Shown piece by piece: positions 61,410 to 64,000 of a DNA stretch of 64,000 nt. Position numbers and translations under genes: made by a program. Numbering within the stretch: position 1 is the stretch's first letter; every line of letters begins with the position of its first letter. Below the pieces are notes generated by a model. The model worked only from the letters and a program-made list of their open reading frames with translations. It did not search any database and had not been told where the DNA came from. Source of the DNA: Pseudomonas sp. ACM7 (lineage in GTDB: Bacteria; Pseudomonadota; Gammaproteobacteria; Pseudomonadales; Pseudomonadaceae); assembly GCF_004136015.1 (NCBI RefSeq), contig NZ_CP024866.1, forward strand, positions 1,088,944 through 1,152,943, read 5' to 3'.

Positions 61410-62879
61410 CTAATCAACACTGCGCGGCAATTGCAACGTCACCCGCAACCCACCCTCACGCAAATTCTGCAGGCTGACCTCCCCCCCATGGCTATGCGCA
61501 ATATTTCGCGCAATCCCCAACCCCAATCCATAACCCTGTTGCTGCCCGGCCAGGCGGAAGTGCGGCTCGAACACCTGCTCCATCCGCTGTTCCGGTACGC
61601 CTGGGCCTTCATCGTCTACATGCAGGATGAACGCACTCTGGTCGTCATCAATGTGCAGATGCGCTTTCTGCCCATACTTCAAGGCATTGTCGATCAGGTT
61701 GCCGATGCAACGCTTGAGCGCCAGCGGCTTCCCCGGATACGCCGCCAGCGCACGCCCTTGCTGGGTGACGCGACCATTGCCGTTGGGTGCCAGATACGGC
61801 TCCACCAGACAATCAAGTACATGGTTGAGGTCCACCGGCTCGATATTTTCGTGGATGTCGGTGTCTTTCACGCATTGCAGCGCGCCTTTGACCAGCAGCT
61901 CCAGCTCATCCAGATCCCGCCCGAACTTGGCTTGCAGCGTTTCGTCTTCGAGCAATTCAACCCGCAGCCGCAAGCGGGTAATCGGCGTGCGCAGGTCATG
62001 GGATATCGCGCTGAACAACTGGCTGCGCTCGGTCAGGTAACGGCTGATACGTTCGCGCATCGCATTGAAGGCGCGGCCGACTTCGACCACTTCACTGCCG
62101 CCGCCCTCGGCCACTGGCTCGACTTCCGCGCCGAGGGACATGTCCCGTGCTGCCCGCGCCAAACGCTTGAGCGGCCGGCTCTGCCAGTGCACCAGAAGAC
62201 CAATGAACAACAGCAAGAAGCCGCTGGTGAGCACGATGAACCAGACTTGCTGCGCCGGCAGGCCTTGTTCTTCAAGGCTGGTGTAGGGCTCGGGCAACAG
62301 CGAGGCGATGTACAGCCACTCGCCCGGTGCCATCTGGATTTGCGTGACCAATACCGGTGGGTTCACCGGCTCCAGGGTCAGCGCGTAATGCGCCCAGGAG
62401 CGCGGCAATTCATCGAGTTTCAGCCCGCTGTTGAAGATCCGCAGGTCTTCGGGGCTGACGAACGTCACCGAAATATCGGTGTCCTGGCCCAGGGACTGGC
62501 GCAACACTTCGTCCACCGCTTTGAGCACCGCTTCCTTGCGCGGGGTGATCGGCAGCACTTCCATGCCCAAGGGTTTGTCGTTGAGCGTCACCACAAAACG
62601 GGTGCCGCCCATGCTGCGCAACTGGTCGAGTACCAATGGCCGAAACGCTACCGGCAAAGAGCGGAAGTAACTGACGCTGGCCGTCATCGAATGAGCGAGG
62701 CTTCGGGCGCTGGTGACCAGGCCTTCAAGTTGGGTAGCGCGCAGTTGCGAGACCCAGATCACGCTCGACAACGTCTGGGCGAACAGCACCGCCAACAGCG
62801 TCAGCAGCAACATCCGCCCGAGCAGAGAACGCGGCACGGGAATCCGTGCGGCGAGCTTGCGGAAAAACTCAGTGGCCAT
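61410..62879 (-). CDS. gtrS: Sensor histidine kinase GtrS (partner of GltR)
   Basis: A 489-residue membrane sensor. An N-terminal helix (LLLLTLLAVLFAQTLSSVIWV-like), a periplasmic domain and a second helix precede a HAMP domain. The HisKA core has LFSAISHDLRTPITRLRLRV with its phospho-acceptor His. The ATPase domain has CIGNLIDNALKYG (N box) and YGLGLGIARNIAHSHGG. It overlaps gltR by 11 bases. In P. aeruginosa GtrS senses 2-ketogluconate or 6-phosphogluconate and acts through GltR on glucose transport. Confidence 0.92.
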   Translation of the reverse strand: MATEFFRKLAARIPVPRSLLGRMLLLTLLAVLFAQTLSSVIWVSQLRATQLEGLVTSARSLAHSMTASVSYFRSLPVAFRPLVLDQLRSMGGTRFVVTLNDKPLGMEVLPITPRKEAVLKAVDEVLRQSLGQDTDISVTFVSPEDLRIFNSGLKLDELPRSWAHYALTLEPVNPPVLVTQIQMAPGEWLYIASLLPEPYTSLEEQGLPAQQVWFIVLTSGFLLLFIGLLVHWQSRPLKRLARAARDMSLGAEVEPVAEGGGSEVVEVGRAFNAMRERISRYLTERSQLFSAISHDLRTPITRLRLRVELLEDETLQAKFGRDLDELELLVKGALQCVKDTDIHENIEPVDLNHVLDCLVEPYLAPNGNGRVTQQGRALAAYPGKPLALKRCIGNLIDNALKYGQKAHLHIDDDQSAFILHVDDEGPGVPEQRMEQVFEPHFRLAGQQQGYGLGLGIARNIAHSHGGEVSLQNLREGGLRVTLQLPRSVD

Positions 62880-63600
62880 TGCTGGCAACCACATTGGCGG
62901 CCAGTTGGTAGCCGCTGCCACGCACGGTACGGATCAGCCGCGGTGGTTTTTCGGTGTCGCGCAGACGCTGGCGCAAACGGCTGACGGCCATGTCGACGAT
63001 GCGATCCAGCGGCATCAAATCACGACCACGGGTGGCGTTGCCGATGGTGTCGCGGTCGAGGATTTCCTGGGGGTGATCGAGGAACAGTTTCAGCAGCGCG
63101 AAATCGGCACCGGAGAGAATCACTTCTTCGCCGTCGATGTGGAACAGTCGGTGGCTGACCATGTCCAGCCGCCAGTCATCGAAGGCCAGCACCTCACTGC
63201 CGGAACGTTCCTGACCGAACTGCGCGCGACGCAACAAGGCTTTGATGCGCGCCTGCAATTCACGCGGGCTGAAGGGTTTGCCGAGGTAATCGTCGGCGCC
63301 CAATTCCAGACCGATGACGCGGTCGGCCTCGTCGGAACTGGCGGTGAGCATGATGATCGGCACCTGCGCCTGACGTGGGTGCTGACGGATCCAGCGGCAG
63401 AGACTGAAACCGTCTTCGTCCGGGAGCATGACGTCGAGGATCACCAGATCGCTCGGTGCCTCGTTCATCGCCTGACGAAAGCCTGCGCCGTCGGGCGTGG
63501 TTCGCACCTGAAAACCCGCGCGAGTCAGGTAGGTGTCCAGCAACTCGCGTATCTCTTGATCGTCATCGACCAACAAAATCGACTTGTTGACTGAGCTCAC
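62869..63600 (-). CDS. gltR: OmpR-family response regulator GltR
   Basis: A 243-residue response regulator. The receiver domain has the acidic LLVDDDQE, phospho-acceptor Asp56 (VILDVMLPDEDG) and Lys108 (DYLGKPFSP). The winged helix C-terminal domain (VLAFDDWRLDMVSHRL, then RLRDTEKPPRLIRTVRGSGY) follows. I selected the GTG start at 63600 because it gives VSSVNKSILLVDDD, the typical N-terminus. A frame reading further upstream would run into a REP and IS sequence. It regulates oprB and gts glucose uptake. Normally glk would be upstream; here an IS5 element lies about 105 bases away. Confidence 0.92.
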   Translation of the reverse strand: MSSVNKSILLVDDDQEIRELLDTYLTRAGFQVRTTPDGAGFRQAMNEAPSDLVILDVMLPDEDGFSLCRWIRQHPRQAQVPIIMLTASSDEADRVIGLELGADDYLGKPFSPRELQARIKALLRRAQFGQERSGSEVLAFDDWRLDMVSHRLFHIDGEEVILSGADFALLKLFLDHPQEILDRDTIGNATRGRDLMPLDRIVDMAVSRLRQRLRDTEKPPRLIRTVRGSGYQLAANVVASNGH

Positions 63601-63613
63601 AGGGGCGGCATCC

Positions 63614-63622
63614 TTGTTGTTT
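63614..63622 (-). promoter_or_regulatory. Candidate Crc/Hfq motif upstream of gltR
   Basis: Coding strand AAACAACAA, about 13 bases before the GTG start, matching AAnAAnAA. Confidence 0.5.
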
Positions 63623-63679
63623 GAATTGGGCGGATTATGCCTGATGGACCTTGGATATTTGTTGCCTGTTCTGGCCTCA

Positions 63680-63700
63680 TCGCGAGCAAGCTCGCTCCCA
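63680..63700. repeat. REP-type half, family B, interrupted by the IS
   Basis: TCGCGAGCAAGCTCGCTCCCA stops where other copies would continue with C(A)GG; CTAG and the IS end follow, so the insertion lies inside or directly beside a REP. Confidence 0.7.
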
Positions 63701-63704
63701 CTAG

Positions 63705-64000
63705 GGAAGGTCTGAAGTACCCACCGATTTTTCATGCCCTCTCTGCTTGAGGTTCAAAAAATCATGAGTCGGTCGAAAAACAGGCCTTTCCTGTCCTTAA
63801 TTCATGGTTCTTTCCTCTAGTCGCGCTGCTTCAGGGCGATCAGCCTGCATTACAGACGCACCTCGCCCATACCCATCAACCGTTTTCGCACCATCCACAG
63901 ATTCGACAAAGCGAACAAGGTTGTCTGTTGAGCGATGTTTTTCGACAAGCCACGAAAGCGCACTTTCGTATAGCCAAACTGGCGCTTGATCACGCGAAAC
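63705..64000 (-). mobile_element. IS5-family insertion sequence, cut by the window edge
   Basis: The left end reads GGAAGGTCTGAAGTACCC, like the terminal inverted repeats of IS5-type elements (IS5 itself starts GGAAGGTGCG). It is preceded by CTAG (63701-63704), which fits the CTAR target duplicated by IS5. The transposase C-terminus lies within. The other end is outside. Confidence 0.75.
63850..63999 (-). CDS. IS5-family transposase, C-terminal fragment
   Basis: The minus strand encodes the last 49 residues, including FRVIKRQFGYTKVRFRGLSK and LFALSNLWMVRKRLM, then GMGEVRL and a TAA stop at 63850-63852. This is the usual end of IS5-type transposases, with Y-(2)-R-(3)-E-(6)-K signature region residues and the KVRFRGL stretch. 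The rest of the gene lies beyond the window, so it is partial rather than known to be broken. Confidence 0.82.
   Translation of the reverse strand, partial: FRVIKRQFGYTKVRFRGLSKNIAQQTTLFALSNLWMVRKRLMGMGEVRL

Noticed and set aside
61203..62984. 593-codon plus-strand frame opposite gtrS
   Set aside because: Shadow of gtrS and the REP repeat; the sense frame has all kinase motifs.
63601..63735. Upstream extension of gltR to 63735
   Set aside because: The frame passes through a REP half and the end of the IS element; the GTG at 63600 gives the expected N-terminus.

Overview
The window is chromosomal DNA from a Pseudomonas species, most likely of the P. fluorescens group. The evidence is the gene order around glucose uptake and the Entner-Doudoroff pathway (gltR-gtrS, an AGE-family gene, gtsABCD, oprB, a mutarotase gene, hexR, then zwf-pgl-eda). 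The tandem fadD1/fadD2 pair beside a lipase-like gene and phaJ1, high GC third positions, and dense REP-type palindromes between genes point the same way. No tRNA, rRNA, CRISPR array or prophage was seen. The species call is inferred from gene content and order, not from a database search.

Layout. 1-8.8 kb: the end of a glycerophosphodiesterase gene, a PepSY protein, a GAF histidine kinase, two small unknown proteins, a chemoreceptor, a ZntB-like metal transporter and a phosphate transporter. 8.9-17.6 kb: an accessory stretch with a LysR/SDR pair, a PACE efflux/LysR pair, a group-42-like ECF sigma factor translationally coupled to a YCII/DGPF protein, a SnoaL-like protein, two GNAT acetyltransferases, a PPOX flavoprotein and a RelE/Phd toxin-antitoxin module. 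17.7-23.1 kb: a LysE exporter, alaC, and the gluconate genes gntP, gntK and gntR with three matching operator copies. 23.1-29.6 kb: a second LysR/PACE pair, two glutathione transferases, an unknown coiled protein ending in a large palindrome, a soluble double-PAS chemoreceptor and another LysR. 29.7-36.7 kb: a ProX-like binding protein coupled to an ECF sigma factor, a PhnD-like protein, a desaturase, peptide deformylase coupled to a YihY/BrkB membrane protein, CsbD and small proteins. 36.9-48.5 kb: fadD1, fadD2, a lipase-like gene, phaJ1, an AaeXAB-like efflux operon, a DUF2383 protein, a DUF3820 protein, a class V aminotransferase and an orphan intradiol dioxygenase.

48.9-63.6 kb is a glucose island. 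OprB and GtsABCD bring glucose in. Zwf, Pgl and Eda carry glucose-6-phosphate through 6-phosphogluconate to pyruvate and glyceraldehyde-3-phosphate; edd and glk are not in the window. HexR and GtrS/GltR regulate the island, and a mutarotase and an AGE-family isomerase sit within it. Several of these genes, and gntP, carry A-rich AAnAANAA-type motifs next to their start codons, which suggests shared Crc/Hfq catabolite repression. A conserved two-part element lies upstream of both the AGE gene and gtsA. At the right edge an IS5-family element has inserted into a REP sequence about 100 bp upstream of gltR, where glk and edd would normally lie.

Three REP-like palindrome families (about 20 copies) sit mostly just after stop codons. 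I found no obviously new multi-gene system. The least explained features are the composite cis-element of the glucose island, the sigma factor/ProX coupling, the REP palindrome nested inside a terminator-like hairpin, and several small unknown proteins.
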